64,000 nt of DNA from Stercorarius parasiticus (Eukaryota; Chordata; Aves; Charadriiformes; Stercorariidae), in contig VWZL01000529.1 of NCBI GenBank assembly GCA_013396915.1, positions 573,163 to 637,162 of the forward strand. Direction: 5' to 3'. The translations under genes were made by a program, and so were the position numbers. Below the pieces are notes generated by a model that searched no databases, was not told the DNA's origin, and saw nothing but the letters and a program-made list of their open reading frames with translations. This document shows, in pieces, positions 12,501 to 27,500 of this stretch; positions within the stretch are counted from its first letter, which is position 1, and each line of letters opens with the position of its first letter.

Positions 12501-15500
12501 CAGGTTGCTCAGAGCCCCATCCAACCTGATCTTGAATGTTTCCAGGGATGGCACATCTACCACCTCTCTGGGCAACCCATTCCACAGTTTCACCACCTTC
12601 AGTGTAAAAAATTTCTTCCTTATATCTAGTCTAAATCTTCCCTCTTTTAGTTTAAAGCCATCAGATCATTTTTGCGGCCCTCGTCTGGACCCGCTCCCTG
12701 TCTTTCCTGTGCTGAGGTCTCCAGGGTGGAGTAGAACATTATGCTTAATAATTTCAGTGCTATGTGATTATTCATAAGACATTCTAAAATAGCAGACACA
12801 GCCATCTCAAGTATCAATTTGGCAAAACCCAGCGTGGGGAGTTTCTCCTGATACTCATAGACTCATAGAATCGTATTAACTAACAACCGTGGAACATACA
12901 AAAATGTAAGATGGCTCTCAAAACATTGGGTTTTGTGTCGTGATGCACCATTTTACTGTTGACAAAATACCTATTTTGAATGTTCACCGTTTCATAAAAT
13001 ATGGTTATCAGTAATTTGGGTATTTTCAGATTCTATCAAGTAAACTGTAGTACAAAGAGTAGAAAGCATAATATTTTAGGCATGAGTTAATGTGTAGATT
13101 TGGTTTAATCAAATGTCATTTTTATTTACAGAGTTAAAGGTCTCACAAATAAGAAGAAATATAAGTTCCGTGTCTTGGCAGAGAATCTTGCAGGACCTGG
13201 AAAACCAAGCAAGGAAACGGAGCCAATCTTAGTGAAAGACCCAATTGGTACAATAAGCACGTTTTTAATGGTTTAATTTAACAACAAAAAAATTCTTTGT
13301 TTTCAGTCATGTAATTAATATTGGACTCCTCTCTAGATCCACCATGGCCTCCTGGAAAGCCAACTGTGAAAGATGTTGGCAAGACATCATTATTCCTGAA
13401 CTGGACAAAGCCAGAACATGACGGAGGGGCAAAGATCGAATCTTACGTCATTGAATTGTTAAAGACCGGAACAGACGAGTGGGTGAGAGTGGCTGAAGGA
13501 GTTCCCACAACGGAACACTTCCTTAAAGGGCTTATGGAGAAACAAGAATATTCATTCCGCGTAAGAGCTGTGAACAAGGCCGGTGAGAGTGAGCCCAGTG
13601 AACCCAGTGACCCTGTGCTGTGCAAGGAGAGACTCTGTGAGTATTTTTTCAGAACATGCTGCTACTGCAAATACACAATATTTGTCTTTAAAGGCCCCAT
13701 GTCCGCCTGTCTCTGTAGGTACCAAGTGAACTCTTGGAAGGCTCATTAACTATTAGAGTCTCCCCTGCTTCAGCTAAGAAAATACAAAGTTTTAACAGTT
13801 TGGGTGTATTCCCTGTCTTCCAAGATCTTTGATGGGAAATACACTAACCTGTTTTACGTTCTTTTTCTATTTTACAGATCCTCCTTCGCCACCTCGGTGG
13901 CTTGAGGTTATTAATATTACTAAAAACACAGCAGATCTTAAATGGACAGTACCAGAAAAAGATGGCGGTTCCCCAATTACCAACTACATCGTAGAAAAGA
14001 GAGATGTAAGGCGAAAAGGCTGGCAGACAGTTGATACAACAGTGAAAGATACCAAGTACACAGTGAGCCCACTGACTGAAGGCTCATTGTATGTGTTCCG
14101 TGTGGCTGCTGAAAATGCCATTGGACAGAGTGACTACTGTGAAATTGAAGATTCAGTGCTTGCTAAAGATACTTTCAGTAAGTTTCAGATTTCCTGAGTG
14201 ATCAGTAAAAACAGCTCAAGTGTAATGGATTCCTGTTCTTCTAATGTGTGTACTTTTTTCTTTAGCAACTCCTGGGCCTCCGTATGCTCTTACAATAGTT
14301 GAAGTGACAAAAGGCCATGTTGATTTGAAGTGGGAACCACCTAAGAATGATGGTGGCAGACCGATTCAAAGGTAAGGTCATTTTAAGTTTGTTTAGTGTT
14401 TCCTGTAGATTAAGATCTTTTCATGAATGAAGACATTTCTCTTAAAATGTTTAAATTTTAAATGAACACATTTTATATGAAAAAGAGGTGGATGGATGTA
14501 AAAGAGAAGCCATGTTGTCAAAGCAATTAAGGGGTTGATTTTAAAATGTGGAAATTATGCAAATATAAATAACCTAATGTGCATGAACAATGAATGTGTG
14601 TCAACATCCTCAAAACATCATCAATCAAATCAAACTGAACTGTATATAAAATTAAAAAAAAATAATGTAACTATAGTCTCCAGTTCCTCCAGAGCAGTAG
14701 CCACTTAAAGCCATCTACCAATATTACTATATATTTCTTCTGCCATAGCTTCTCATTCAAACTGTATACACTCAGCCAAGGTGAAGTCTCATCTCTTTTC
14801 TGTGCATTCTCTTCTTTATTACACTTTTCAAAGAGACTGTTTTACTCCTTTGAGTTGCTTCTAACATCCTTTTCTTTGGTTTCTAAAATATCTGTTCTCT
14901 GAAATTCACCTTGAATGCCAGTTAGATTTTTTCTCTTTATATTTTCACTCTTCCTCTCCTTCCCAATCACAGTAAGCATATCTTAAACAGAACTACAGAG
15001 ATCTGCCTGAAGCAACAGAAGTCATTTAATTCTCATTACTTTCCCATAGCCTATCATAGGCAGAATTTTGCACAGATAATATCTAAAAATATTCTCAGTG
15101 GACTGACCACTAAGATTCAAACTAGCAAAGATACGACTGACCACTGAGATTCAAACTAGCAAAGATGCAAGTATAACTTGGAGGGTCTTTTACCTCTGCA
15201 GCTCTCCAAAACCTGAGAACACAGCAGAAGGTCAGGAATTGGCTTTCAGAATTGGGTCTGTCAGTAATGTCAGCCCCACTGTGTCCAAGACCTACCAGGA
15301 CTGCTAGGACTAAGTGGCTGATATGTGAAATAAAGTTCATTGAGTATGTCACCCATGACTCTTTCTGCTTTTCCATTGGCCATACTATTCTAATCACTCT
15401 TTATCTATTTTATTGAGCAAGAAGTCTGAAGTATTCATATTTCAACACTGACAATATTTTCCCCAATTTATTCAGATATGTTATTGAAAAGAAAGAAAAA

Positions 15501-18500
15501 CTAGCCACTCGCTGGGTAAAAGCTGGCAAGACAGCTGGTCCAGATTGCAATTTCAGAGTGACTGATGTCATTGAAGGTATAGATGTACAGTTCCAGGTTC
15601 GTGCAGAAAATGAAGCTGGCTGTGGTCATCCCAGTGAACCAACTGACCTCATTCATATTGAAGATCCAACAAGTAAGTAGTAGTATACTATAGAGTGTAT
15701 GGATTATGAAAGCAGTGTACTGTGTAGAACAGATATTCTGGGAGAAAAATGACACAATTCTTTTCCATTTCTGCAGGCCCTCCTTCACCTCCTCAGGATT
15801 TGCATGTCACAGATGCAGGTCGAAAGCATATTTGCATTGCATGGAAACCACCTGAGAAGAACGGTGGAAGCCCTATTATTGGGTATAATGTTGAGATGTG
15901 TGAAGCAGGAACAGAAAAATGGATGCGAATCAATTCTCGTCCAATAAAAGATCTGAAATGTAAAGTGGAGGAAGGTGTTGTTCCAGACAAGGAATATGTG
16001 CTGAGAGTCAGAGCTGTCAATGCTGTTGGAGCTAGTGAGCCATCAGACGTCTCAGAAAAAGTGGTTGCCAAGGACCCAGACTGTAAGAATAGATTCCTCT
16101 TGGTTTTTTCAGATCTGCAAAACTGAAAAAAAGAATGGTGTTTGGCAACTTTCTGGTAATATTATAATTACTTTTACAGGTAATCCAACCATTGATCTAA
16201 AAACTCGTGACATCGTTGTTGTTAAAGGACAGAAATTAAGTATCCCTATACCCTTCAGAGCTGTTCCATCCCCAACTATAACATGGCACAAAGACGGCAA
16301 AGAGTTGAAAGCTGGTGACAGAACAACAATGAAGAGTGACTACACCTCTGCATTGCTTGAAGTCATAGACAGTGTTCATGCTGATGCTGGTGTTTATACT
16401 ATCACATTGGAGAACAAGCTGGCATCAACAACTGGCTCAGTCAACGTCAAAGTCATAGGTAACTACGCTTCTTCCATTCTGAGAAAGATACTTATCCTCA
16501 CTCGAGCCCTGTGGCTGACAAAAGAAAGGACGAGAAAAATCCCTTTTCTGCCACATGGAGGAATCACTTCAACTCAGACACATGTAGATTGCAATAAAGG
16601 CATTAATGTTACAAAATCCCACCAAAAAAACACTTTACCCCAAGTTGGTCTAACTAGTCAGTGGCTGCTCAAAGCCCAATTGTTATGAATAGTCATCATA
16701 TAAATATTAAAAAGCCTATAAGAATTCTGTATGTTTTTCACCTTTAGGAACACAAATTCATGTATACGCTTTGTAGCCAAATTTGTGGGTTTTATCTGCT
16801 TTCTGCAAAGCAAAGAAATGCAATATAATTTCATATCTGTAGGAATAAAGTTTCCCATCTATTTAGTTAGTTAATTTTATTATTCTTATTTAAAACAGGT
16901 CCACCTGGACAGTGTAAAGACATTAAGGCGAGCGAAGTAACTAAGAATTCTTGCAAAGTGTCCTGGGAACCTCCAGACTTTGATGGTGGTACTCCTATTT
17001 TACATTATGTTCTGGAACGCAGAGAAGCTGGTCGTAGAACATATATCCCAGTCATGTCTGGTGAAAATAAGCTTTCATGGCAAGTCAAAGATCTTATCCC
17101 AAACTGTGAATATTACTTCCGTGTTAAAGCTGTCAATAAGATTGGAGGAGGTGAATATCTCGAACTAAGAAACCCAATCATTGCAGAAGACCCAAAACGT
17201 AAGGTTTTTTTCTACTAAATAATCTAGCAAATTGAATTTTAACTAAAATCTTCATGCTTTCTTTTCTCATATAATTCCTCTTTTGCTACTTTTCTACAGA
17301 GCCTCCAGATCCTCCTGTTGACCTTGAAGTCCATAATCCAACATCAAAATCAGTAACACTTACATGGAAACCACCCCTGTTTGATGGTGGAAGCAAGATT
17401 ATGGGGTACATAATAGAAAAGCTCGCTAAGGGCAAGGAGAGGTGGGAGAGATGCAATGACTATCTGGTACCTCTATTAACTTACCCAGTGAAAGGTCTTG
17501 AGGAAGGAAAGGAATATCAGTTTCGTGTTCGTGCTGAGAATGCTGCTGGCATCAGTGAGCCTTCTCGGATTACTCCTTTTGTGAAAGCTGTGGATCCTAT
17601 TGGTATGAATCACTCATTTGGTTGTTTGTAGTAATTGCCATACATCTTCAAACATATTGGAAGATTCTACTCTCCATTTATCATTTTGCTTTATTACAGA
17701 GGCTCCAAAAGTCTTCCTTGCTGCAAAACTACAGTCTGGCCTTGAGGTGAAGAGAGGTGATGAGATCATACTTGAGGCACATATTTCAGGGTCACCTTAT
17801 CCATCTATCACTTGGCTGAGGAATGATGAAGTTGTCAAACCAGAGGAAATCAGAAAGAGAGTAACAACATATACAAGGAAGAAGAAGGGTGAAGCTGAAG
17901 AAGAGGAACCTTTCCAGCTTTCACTGCCAGAACGTATGAGCATTGACAACCATAAAGAAGGAGAGTCTATACTATCAATTCGTGACTCCATCAGAGCTGA
18001 CCATGGCACGTTTACAATTAAAGTGGAAAATGATCATGGTGTTGCAAAAGCCTCATGTGAAGTCAATGTGTTAGGTAAGTAATGAATGTCCTCAAACCAC
18101 CTAGTTGTTCAGGGTTTTGGGTAAGAAGTGCACAAGATGAGTACTCATCATTTTTCTTACTTTACTAACAGATACACCAGGGCCTCCGGTCAACTTTGTA
18201 TTTGAAGACGTGAGGAAAAATTCTGTCATTTGCAAGTGGGAGCCTCCCCTTGATGATGGTGGAAGTGAAATCCTAAACTATGTACTGGAAAAGAAAGACA
18301 ATACAAAAGCTGAAATGGGCTGGGTCACTGTCAGTTCAACACTCAGGCATTGCAAATTCCATGTAACAAAACTGATTGAAGGAAAAGAATATCTCTTCCG
18401 TGTGTTTGCTGAAAACAGAGTTGGATCAGGGCCACCATGTGTTTCAAAACCAATGACAGCGAAAGATCCTTTCTGTAAGTTCTGATTTTGAAATACAACC

Positions 18501-21500
18501 TTTTCAGAAAACCAGTGTAAAACTGCACAGAACACTCAGCTTCATCTATGCGAATGTTTCCCAGAAGAAACTCGACCAATGTAATTATTATTTATTGCAC
18601 ATTCTAAACCATTGAAATAAAGGGGAATATTGAAAACATTATAATTTCAGTAGTAAAGAAATAAGAATGACAATCACTGTCATAAAACTTTACACTTAAA
18701 ACACATAACATCTGAATAGTGATATTCTCTTGAGTTCAATAGACTAATATTCTTACCAAAAGAGAGAACCACTGCAAGTTTGATTACTAGTTGCAGTTAG
18801 GAATCAAAGCTTCTAAGAAAGAGACTAGAAGAACTATGAATGACTTAAAATTCATCATTTCTTATATCTTAGGTCTCTCTTAGCTTTGAGTAAGCTCCGA
18901 AGAAGACAGTAATGATGACAAAATTGCAATTCTTTTTTTCAGCTCCACCAGATCCACCTAATAAGCCTGATGTGCAAGATGTTACCAGCAACAGTATGGT
19001 GGTTAAATGGAATGAACCAAAAGACAACGGCAGCCCAATCATAGGATACTGGATTGAAAAACGTGAAATTAATAGTACTCATTGGGCTCGGGTCAACAGG
19101 AACCTTGTGAATGCTCTGGAAATAAAAGTTGAAGGATTGTTGGAAGGATTAACCTACATCTTTAGAGTATGTGCTGAAAATGCAGCTGGCCCTGGTAAAT
19201 TTAGTCCACCATCAGATCCAAAAACTGCACAGGACCCAATAAGTAAGTAGCTTAGTAGAAGCTAATAGCAGATGGGTGACAGAATAGGATTCATAGCCTT
19301 TAGCTTTGATTTACACCTATTTATTTACAGTGCCACCCGGTCCACCGATTCCGAGGGTTGCTGATACAAGCTCAACTTCTATTGAGTTAGAATGGGAACC
19401 TCCTGCGTATAATGGTGGTGGAGATATCACTGGTTACCATGTATACAAACAACTGATGGGAGTAAAAGAGTGGTCACGTTGCACAGAGAAGCCCATTAAG
19501 GTTCGACAGTATACTGTTAAAGAAGTCAGAGAAGGTGCAGACTATAAACTCCGTGTTACTGCACTTAATGCAGCTGGTGAAGGACCACCTGGTGAAACTG
19601 AACCTGTAACTGTTGCAGAACCACAAGGTATTGCAATTGTATTATTTTCAAGAAATGACCAGCTGCCTAAAAGGTGTTTTTGAATCTCTCCCTTGAACTA
19701 ATGAACTGTTTCTCTCTCTTCTGCAGAGCCTCCCACTGTTGAGCTGGATGTTTCTGTCAAAGCAGGCATTCAGATCATGGCTGGGCAAACTATTAAAATT
19801 CCTGCTACTGTGACAGGCCGTCCTACTCCCACCATTGCTTGGGCTGTGGAGGAGGGTGAATTAGACAAAGACCGAGTTGTTATTGAAAATGTTGGCACAA
19901 AATCTGAGTTAACCATTAAGAATGCATTGAGAAAAGACCATGGAAGATACGTAATTACTGCTACCAATAGCAGTGGTTCCAAATCTGCAGGAACCAGAGT
20001 AGAAGTATTTGGTAAGAAAAATATTTTCTGAAATCAACTGAGCATTTCTTTTGGTGAGCTAATCTTTGGGCTTTATCCTATTTGTTTGATTTTGTTTTTC
20101 AGATGTTCCTGGGCCAGTCCTTGACCTAAAGCCAGTGGTCACAAACAGAAAGATGTGTTTGCTTAACTGGTCTGATCCTGAAGATGATGGTGGCAGTGAT
20201 ATCATAGGCTTCATTGTTGAACGAAAGGATGCCAAAATGCATACATGGAGACTAGCTGTAGACACAGAGAGATCTAAATGTGATATTACAGGTCTAGTTG
20301 AAGGGCAGGAATATAAATTCCGTGTTAGTGCCAAGAACAAGTTTGGTACTGGTCCACCTGTTGAAATAGGACCCATTCTTGCAGTTGATCCATTAGGTAA
20401 GATGACTATTTTTGTGGGGCTTTTAAACAAGTTTTAATTATAGGTTAATAAACCAGTATTATTGTGTGGATTTCTTTCTATACAGAAAGTGTATTTACGT
20501 TTCTACTACATGGATAAGGCATCTGCCTTAGATTAATTACTTCTGTCAGATCTCTGAATCAGTTCTATAAAACTACTATGATTCTTTATGTAACAAAATA
20601 CCGATGTCTACTGAGACACTGCTTGTTGCCTTTTCATCCACATACATGAGAAACTTAATACTATCCATAACCACACTCAGATGCTTTGCATACAAAAGCT
20701 TTGGCTTTAAAAAACAAAGCTACTGTACTCATATGATTAAAAAATCTCTATTTTTTTAATTTTTTTTTCATTATTATTTATCTGTGCTAATAGGTCCTCC
20801 AACAGCACCTGAGAGGTTCATGTACACAGAGAGGACGAAGTCAACCATTACGCTTGATTGGAAGCCTCCACGTAGTGATGGTGGCAGTCCTGTCTTAGGA
20901 TATATTGTTGAGAAGAGAAGACATGATTCAAAAGACTATGAAAGAGTTAATGCAAGGCTTTGTCCAAAAACATCTCTTCTTGTCGAAAACCTTGATGAAC
21001 TTCATATGTATGAATTCCGTGTCAAAGCTGTCAATGCTATTGGAGAAAGTGAACCATCATTGCCCCTTAATGTAGTTATACAAGATGATGAAGGTATATC
21101 TGCTTTAAAGAAATCCATACAAATATCTCCAGAACACTGCAAAGCAATTTCTCTGTTTCACCTCCATCTTCACTCTCATTTTTCTTCTTGTTTTCAGTAC
21201 CTCCAACTGTTACATTACGCTTGGCTGTGAGGGGAGATACTATCAAAGTGAAGGCAGGAGAACCAGTTAATATTCCCGCTGATGTGACAGGTCTGCCAAT
21301 GCCAAAGATTGAATGGGACAAGAATGAAGTTTTAATTGACCAAACATCCAGTGCACTTAAGATAACCAAGGAAGAAGTATCTAGAAGTGAGGCAAAAACT
21401 GAACTTATCCTGCCTGCAACAGTGAGGGATGATAAAGGCACTTACACTGTGAGAGCTTCCAATCGTCTTGGCACTGCATTTCGCAATGTGCATGTTGAAG

Positions 21501-24500
21501 TGTATGGTAAGGATGTGACATCTTAATAAAATGACAGCTAATAAAATGCTTTTGCCTTTTTCTTAATGTAATTCTATGCTCTGTTGCTTTCATACAGATC
21601 GTCCTTCTCCACCAAGAAATCTTGCTGTTTCTGATATTAAAGCAGAATCATGTTACTTAACATGGGATGCACCCCTTGATAATGGTGGTAGTGAAATTAC
21701 CCATTACATTATTGAGAAACGTGATGCTAGTAGGAAGAAATCTGAGTGGGAAGAAGTCTCCAAAAGTGCCGTTGAGAGAAGATTTGGGGTAATTAATAAA
21801 ATATCTTTATTACATACTTTAGTATGCAAGAAAATAACAATAGTACATATCTGATGAAAACTGCTACTTGCGTAGACACCTGTGGTCTTGCTCCATTTAG
21901 ATTCCAGAATTACTGGGTGAATGTTGCCCATCTATGTATTTGTGTTTTCTTCATGCGACAAAACAAAATAAATTGTTCTCTTTTGCTACCTAATCTCAGC
22001 TGAGTTTAGAAGACATCTTCCTTTCCATTTCCCAGCATTATTCATAGCTTTAACAACTGCAAAAACAAACATGGTGACATTTTTATTTATATTTGGCCCT
22101 ATGCATGTGAAATAAGAATATCCCTAGGGCATTACATACAGCTATATATAAACATAGGTATGTTAATGAGATTCCAAGACAGAATTTAGAAAACTGCTGC
22201 GTAACTTCAAATAAATTTATTCTGAAAGTAGCCAAGTATTGATTTAAATCTTGTTTTTCAGGTATGGAATCTTGCAACAAATGAAAAATATCAATTTAGA
22301 GTCCGGGCTGTAAACAAATATGGAATAAGTGATGAATGCCTCTCAGAAAAAGTTGTTATTAAGGATCCCTATGGCCTTCCTGGGCCTCCTGGAAAGCCAA
22401 AAATTTTAGATCGCACTAGATCATCAATGCTGGTGACTTGGGAGCCTCCTTTGGACAATGGTGGCAGCCCAATAACTGGCTATTGGTTGGAGAAGAGAGA
22501 GGTGGGAGGTGTCTACTGGTCACGTGTTAACAGGGCTCCAGTAACGAAACCATCAGTAAAAGGTTTAGAGTACAACGTGCTTCGTTTGGCTGAAGGTGTT
22601 GAATACCAGTTTAGAGTTATGGCTGAAAATCTTGCTGGAATTGGCCCTCCCAGTGAACCATCAGATCCTGCCTTAGCAGCAGATCCCATATGTAAGTGTA
22701 TGATTTGTATGACTATTTTTAAGGACTATACCACACCAGACCAAAATGTGCTGCTACTCTTTATATTGAGTTTAGTGCAATTATCCGATGCTTTGTTTTC
22801 ATGAAACTAAAAAGAATATATTGACACAAAGTCATTTCCTCTGTTTTTCAGCATTTTAAAAATAATTAGCATTAATTTACTTTTTTATCTCTTTTATGAA
22901 CCTTAAACTGTGATTACAGCAATGCAAACATGGCCAAATAAACTTGAGTTCAGAGTCAGATTTTTATATTATTTTCTTTATTGTTCAAGTTCAATCTTGA
23001 TGCCTTGTACCTTAAGTATCCCTTAATAATATATGTAAGATATGTAGTTAATATGCATGTCTAGGATTATACACACAATGTATGACAAGAAAATGCAAAT
23101 ACTTGCATTCTTCTAGAAACTATTCAGAAAAATACAGGCAGACGCTAACTCCCAGGTAATTCTCACTTGCTCTTGTTTTACAAGTTGTGCCTGGTCCACC
23201 ATCTTGCCCAGAGGTCAAAGACAAAACCAAATCATCTGTAGCTCTTGCGTGGAAGCCGCCACAAAAGGATGGTGGCAGTCCTATAAAAGGATATATTGTT
23301 GAAATGCAAGATGAAGGTAGTACCGACTGGAAGAAGGTGAATGAAGGAGATAAACTCTTTCCTACTTGTGAATGTGTTATTCCCAACTTGAAAGAGCTCA
23401 GAAAATACCGATTCAGGGTGAAAGCTGTAAATGCTGCTGGAGAATCAGAACCAAGTCCTGCAACATCAGAAATACCTGTCCAAGATATTCTAGGTAAGCG
23501 TTCTTGGAATTAATTTAGATAATTATGTCTAAATGCCACCTACTGCTGTGAATGTTCAAGCAGGATGCCAAGCAAGCCAAAGTCAAAACAGAACAAACAA
23601 TTATGCAAAAATGTAACAAAAGTCTGACACGCATTTTTGAAAGTGTCATGATGACCATTACCAGGGCAGGATCCATTAGAAAACCAATGGGCACCTACGG
23701 TCATACTAAGGAAATAATGTGTATTTTATGAAGAAATGACTATAACAAATTTTTCTACTCGTATACTGCTCGGCTTCGGTTTTGCACACACAAACTTTCT
23801 CACATAAACATTCATTCTGCATGTTTGTGTGGGGTTTTAGCTCAGTGCTGACAGAAATTTACTTACCATAGCTCTTAAAATTTATATATTAAAATATTTT
23901 TGCAGAGGAACCAGAAATCTTCCTTGATATTGGAGCACAGGATTTCCTCTCTTGTCGTGCTGGCACAACAATTAAAATCCCGGCTGTCATCAAGGGTCGT
24001 CCAGTTCCAAAAACATTTTGGGAGTTTGAAGGAAAAGCAAAGACAACAGCAAAGGTTAATAAAAGAAAAAGCTTTTTTCTGCATGTATTTCTAGACATTT
24101 AAGCCTATGCCCTTTTATATTTACATTATTTCCCTTTGTTTACAGGAGGGAGGTCATAATGTACCTGAAGAAGCTCAGGTAAAGCAAACAATTTTTGTAA
24201 CTTTAGTATTCTTGCATTTTTCAAACATAAATATTTAAAGTTGATCTATAACTTCTCTTTCTTTTTATAATACACAGGTGGAAGCAACAGATACACGTTC
24301 AGTGATCATCATCCCTGAGTGCAACAGAAGTCATTCTGGACGATACAGCATTACAGCGAAGAACAAAGCAGGACAAAAAACCGTGCATATCAGAGTCAAT
24401 GTGCTTGGTATGGTTTACATATATTGAAGTACTCGGAATACTAGGTTTTAGTCTTATTTATCTATGTACCTATGTAAAATTGGTTCTGTTGTGCTTTTAC

Positions 24501-27500
24501 CTTAACAGATGTCCCAGGTCCACCAAAAGACCTAAAAGTAAGTGATATCACAAGAGGTAGTTGTAAACTTTCATGGAAGATGCCAGATGATGATGGTGGA
24601 GATAGAATCAGAGGCTATGTTATAGAGAAAAGAACTATTGATGGGAAGGCCTGGACTAAAGTCAATGCAAACTGTGGAAGTACTTCCTTTGTTGTGCCTG
24701 ATCTCATATCTGGCCAAGAGTATTTCTTCCGGGTACGTGCAGAAAACCGTTTTGGTGTTGGCCCTCCTGCAGAAACCATCCAACGGACCACAGCCAGAGA
24801 TCCAATCCGTAAGTGAACTCAAAGTCAAATTATTTAAAAACAAGTACTACTGTACAGTGGATTTATTCACATTTCTGTTTTTTTTGTGAAGATCCTCCTG
24901 ATCCACCTATTAAACTCAAAATTGGCCTTGTAACCAAGAACACAGTGAGCTTGACATGGAAACCACCAAAGAATGATGGTGGAGCTCCTGTTACACATTA
25001 TAATGTTGAATGTCTCCGCTGGGATCGTACTGGAGAGGTGAAAGAGACTTGGAAGCAATGCAACAGACGTGACGTGGAGGAAACAAAGTTTACTGTTGAG
25101 GATCTTGTAGAAGGTGGAGAATACGAATTCAGAGTCAAAGCTGTAAACATAGCAGGTCCTAGTAGGCCTTCAGCCACTGTTGGCCCACTTGTTGTCAAAG
25201 ACCAGACATGTAAGTACTAGCTGATGCCAGTAAACACAAATTCTGTTTTAAAATTATGAAGTCTTTTTGTATGTTAATTTTTTCAACTTTTCATTGTAGG
25301 CCCACCATCTATTGAACTCAAAGAATTTATGGAGGTTGAAGAAGGAACAGATGTTAACATTGTGGCCAAGATAAAGGGTGTACCCTTCCCCACATTAACA
25401 TGGCTAAAAGCTTCTCCAAAGAAACCAGATGACAAAACACCAGTGCTGTATGATCAACATGTCAACAAGATCGTTGGTGAAGATACTTGCACTTTATTGA
25501 TTCAACAGTCTCGCAGAAATGATACAGGCTTATATACTATAACAGCTGTAAATAATCTGGGAACTGCTTCAAAGGAGATGAGACTAAATGTTCTGGGTAG
25601 ATATCAAGAACTCTTATGCATTGCATAAATTGATAGCATTCGTGTGATACTTTATTTGAATAGCATTTGAATTAATGCTTCTTTATAAAAATGTATCTTT
25701 TAGGTCGTCCTGGACCTCCAGTGGGACCCATTAAATTTGAATCCGTTTTGGCTGATAAAATGACAATATCATGGCTTCCTCCATTAGATGATGGTGGTTC
25801 TAAGATTACAAACTACGTTATAGAGAAAAAAGAAGTAAATAGGAAGACATGGGTACCTGTTACCAATGAGCCTAAGGAATGCCTATTCACTGTTCCTAAA
25901 TTGATGGAAGGCCATGAATATGTGTTCCGTATTATGGCACAAAACAAATATGGTATTGGAGCACCTTTGGATAGTGAACCAGAAACAGCACGAAACCTTT
26001 TCAGTAAGTAGGAACATGCTTTCAGATTATATTAGGTGTTTTCATTCGGTGGTATATGTACAGCATCTGTTAAATATCACTACTACTTTTCTCTCTTCAC
26101 GTATGTAAATTTTCTAGAATAGCTTGAAGAGTTTTAGCACTAGTAGTTAGTCCTTAAAAGCACATGCAGTACTTAAAAATACTTCGCTCCCTCCTTGTTA
26201 TATATTAAAATACAATCTCAAGCTTTTTTTAAGGTTTAAATATACGAATAAGGATTCATCTGATAAGAGTCAGGTCATTCTGTTGTATTCGAGACATTAT
26301 TTACCTTATAGATCAGGAAGAGTCAATTTCCTGCCTTCAGTTTTCATGAGAAATTAGACAGAGTAGCTCTGATGTAGAAGGAATGTTAGGCTGGCAAGAG
26401 AAAATCATTCTTAAAACATCCAAGGTTAGGCCGGGCACTGAAATGAGGTACTGATCCAGGAAAGTGAGAAAAACTCATTTTTGACAATTGTTATTTGAAG
26501 GAAAGACACTTTATGTTTCACGGAAGTATACATACCTGTATAGGGATGGGAATGTGAATGGGGGAGGGAGTTTCATGCAGATAGGTAACTACCTAATGCA
26601 ACTATAATCACATGAGTGCATAGCTCTGTTTTGCGCTCTAGCTATCTCCATCTTACTTTAGCATTAATTTTTTACAAGCTACATATGAATTTTTTCCCCC
26701 CCCCAGCTGTTCCTGGACCTTGTGACAAGCCAACAGTTAGCAGTATAACACGTGACTCAATGACTGTAAACTGGGAAGAACCAGAACATGATGGTGGCTC
26801 TCCTATTACTGGTTACTGGTTGGAGCGCAAAGAGACTACCGGAAAGAGATGGACCAGGGTTAACCGTGATCCTATCAAACCTATGGCACTGGGGGTTTCA
26901 TACAAAGTTACAGGTCTTATTGAAGGCTCTGAATATCAGTTCCGTGTTTCAGCTATCAATGCAGCTGGTGTCGGTCCACCAAGCATGCCATCTGATCCAG
27001 CAGTTGCTAGAGATCCTATTGGTAAATATTTTAGATTCCTATTTTTGAATTTGAAAAGATTTGGTTAAGAACATAGAACGTATTGTGATGCTGTAATGGT
27101 ATGATGATATTTTTCAGCGCCACCTGGCCCTCCTATTCCAAAAGTTACTGATTGGACAAAGTCTTCTGTAGACTTGGAGTGGACTCCACCACTAAAGGAT
27201 GGTGGTTCTAGGGTCACTGGCTACATTGTTGAGTATAAAGAGGAAGGAAAGGAAGAATGGGAACGGGTAGGTGGAAAACTATTACAGAATCTGTGTTTCT
27301 TCTCTCTGTGTGTCTATCAAAAGAAATCCCTCCAGAAAATACATTTTTAAAAAAATTTCACTCTGCAAGTTATTTTCTAAAAGTTCATACTTTGCACTAT
27401 AATTATCTTCATATGTTTAAAATGTAAGACCAAATGTAAAAGTAATTGCCCCTCACAACATCAAGTTAACTTTGCAGTTTCCTAAACTTAGAATTTTAAA

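Larger units (their letters stand above)
16180..19627 (+). repeat. TTN: TTN D-zone super-repeat 1 (w31-w37)
   Basis: Seven domains, Ig-Fn3-Fn3-Ig-Fn3-Fn3-Fn3, one per exon, 719 codons. Unique in having a long charged insertion in its second Ig (w34). The D-zone lies between the I/A edge and the C-zone in the thick filament; its Fn3 domains contact myosin in the established model. Confidence 0.9.
19727..23493 (+). repeat. TTN: TTN D-zone super-repeat 2 (w38-w44)
   Basis: Seven domains in seven exons, 706 codons, with irregular exon borders: the fifth domain is split by an intron and its second part is fused to the sixth domain in w43. Confidence 0.9.

Noticed and set aside
12505..12777. Open frames in intron w24-w25 on both strands
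   Set aside because: They overlap the CR1 3' fragment, which is non-coding.
12856..12877. A second CR1 3' end (catagactcatagaatcg)
   Set aside because: Too short and without the adjoining CR1 body; could be a chance match.
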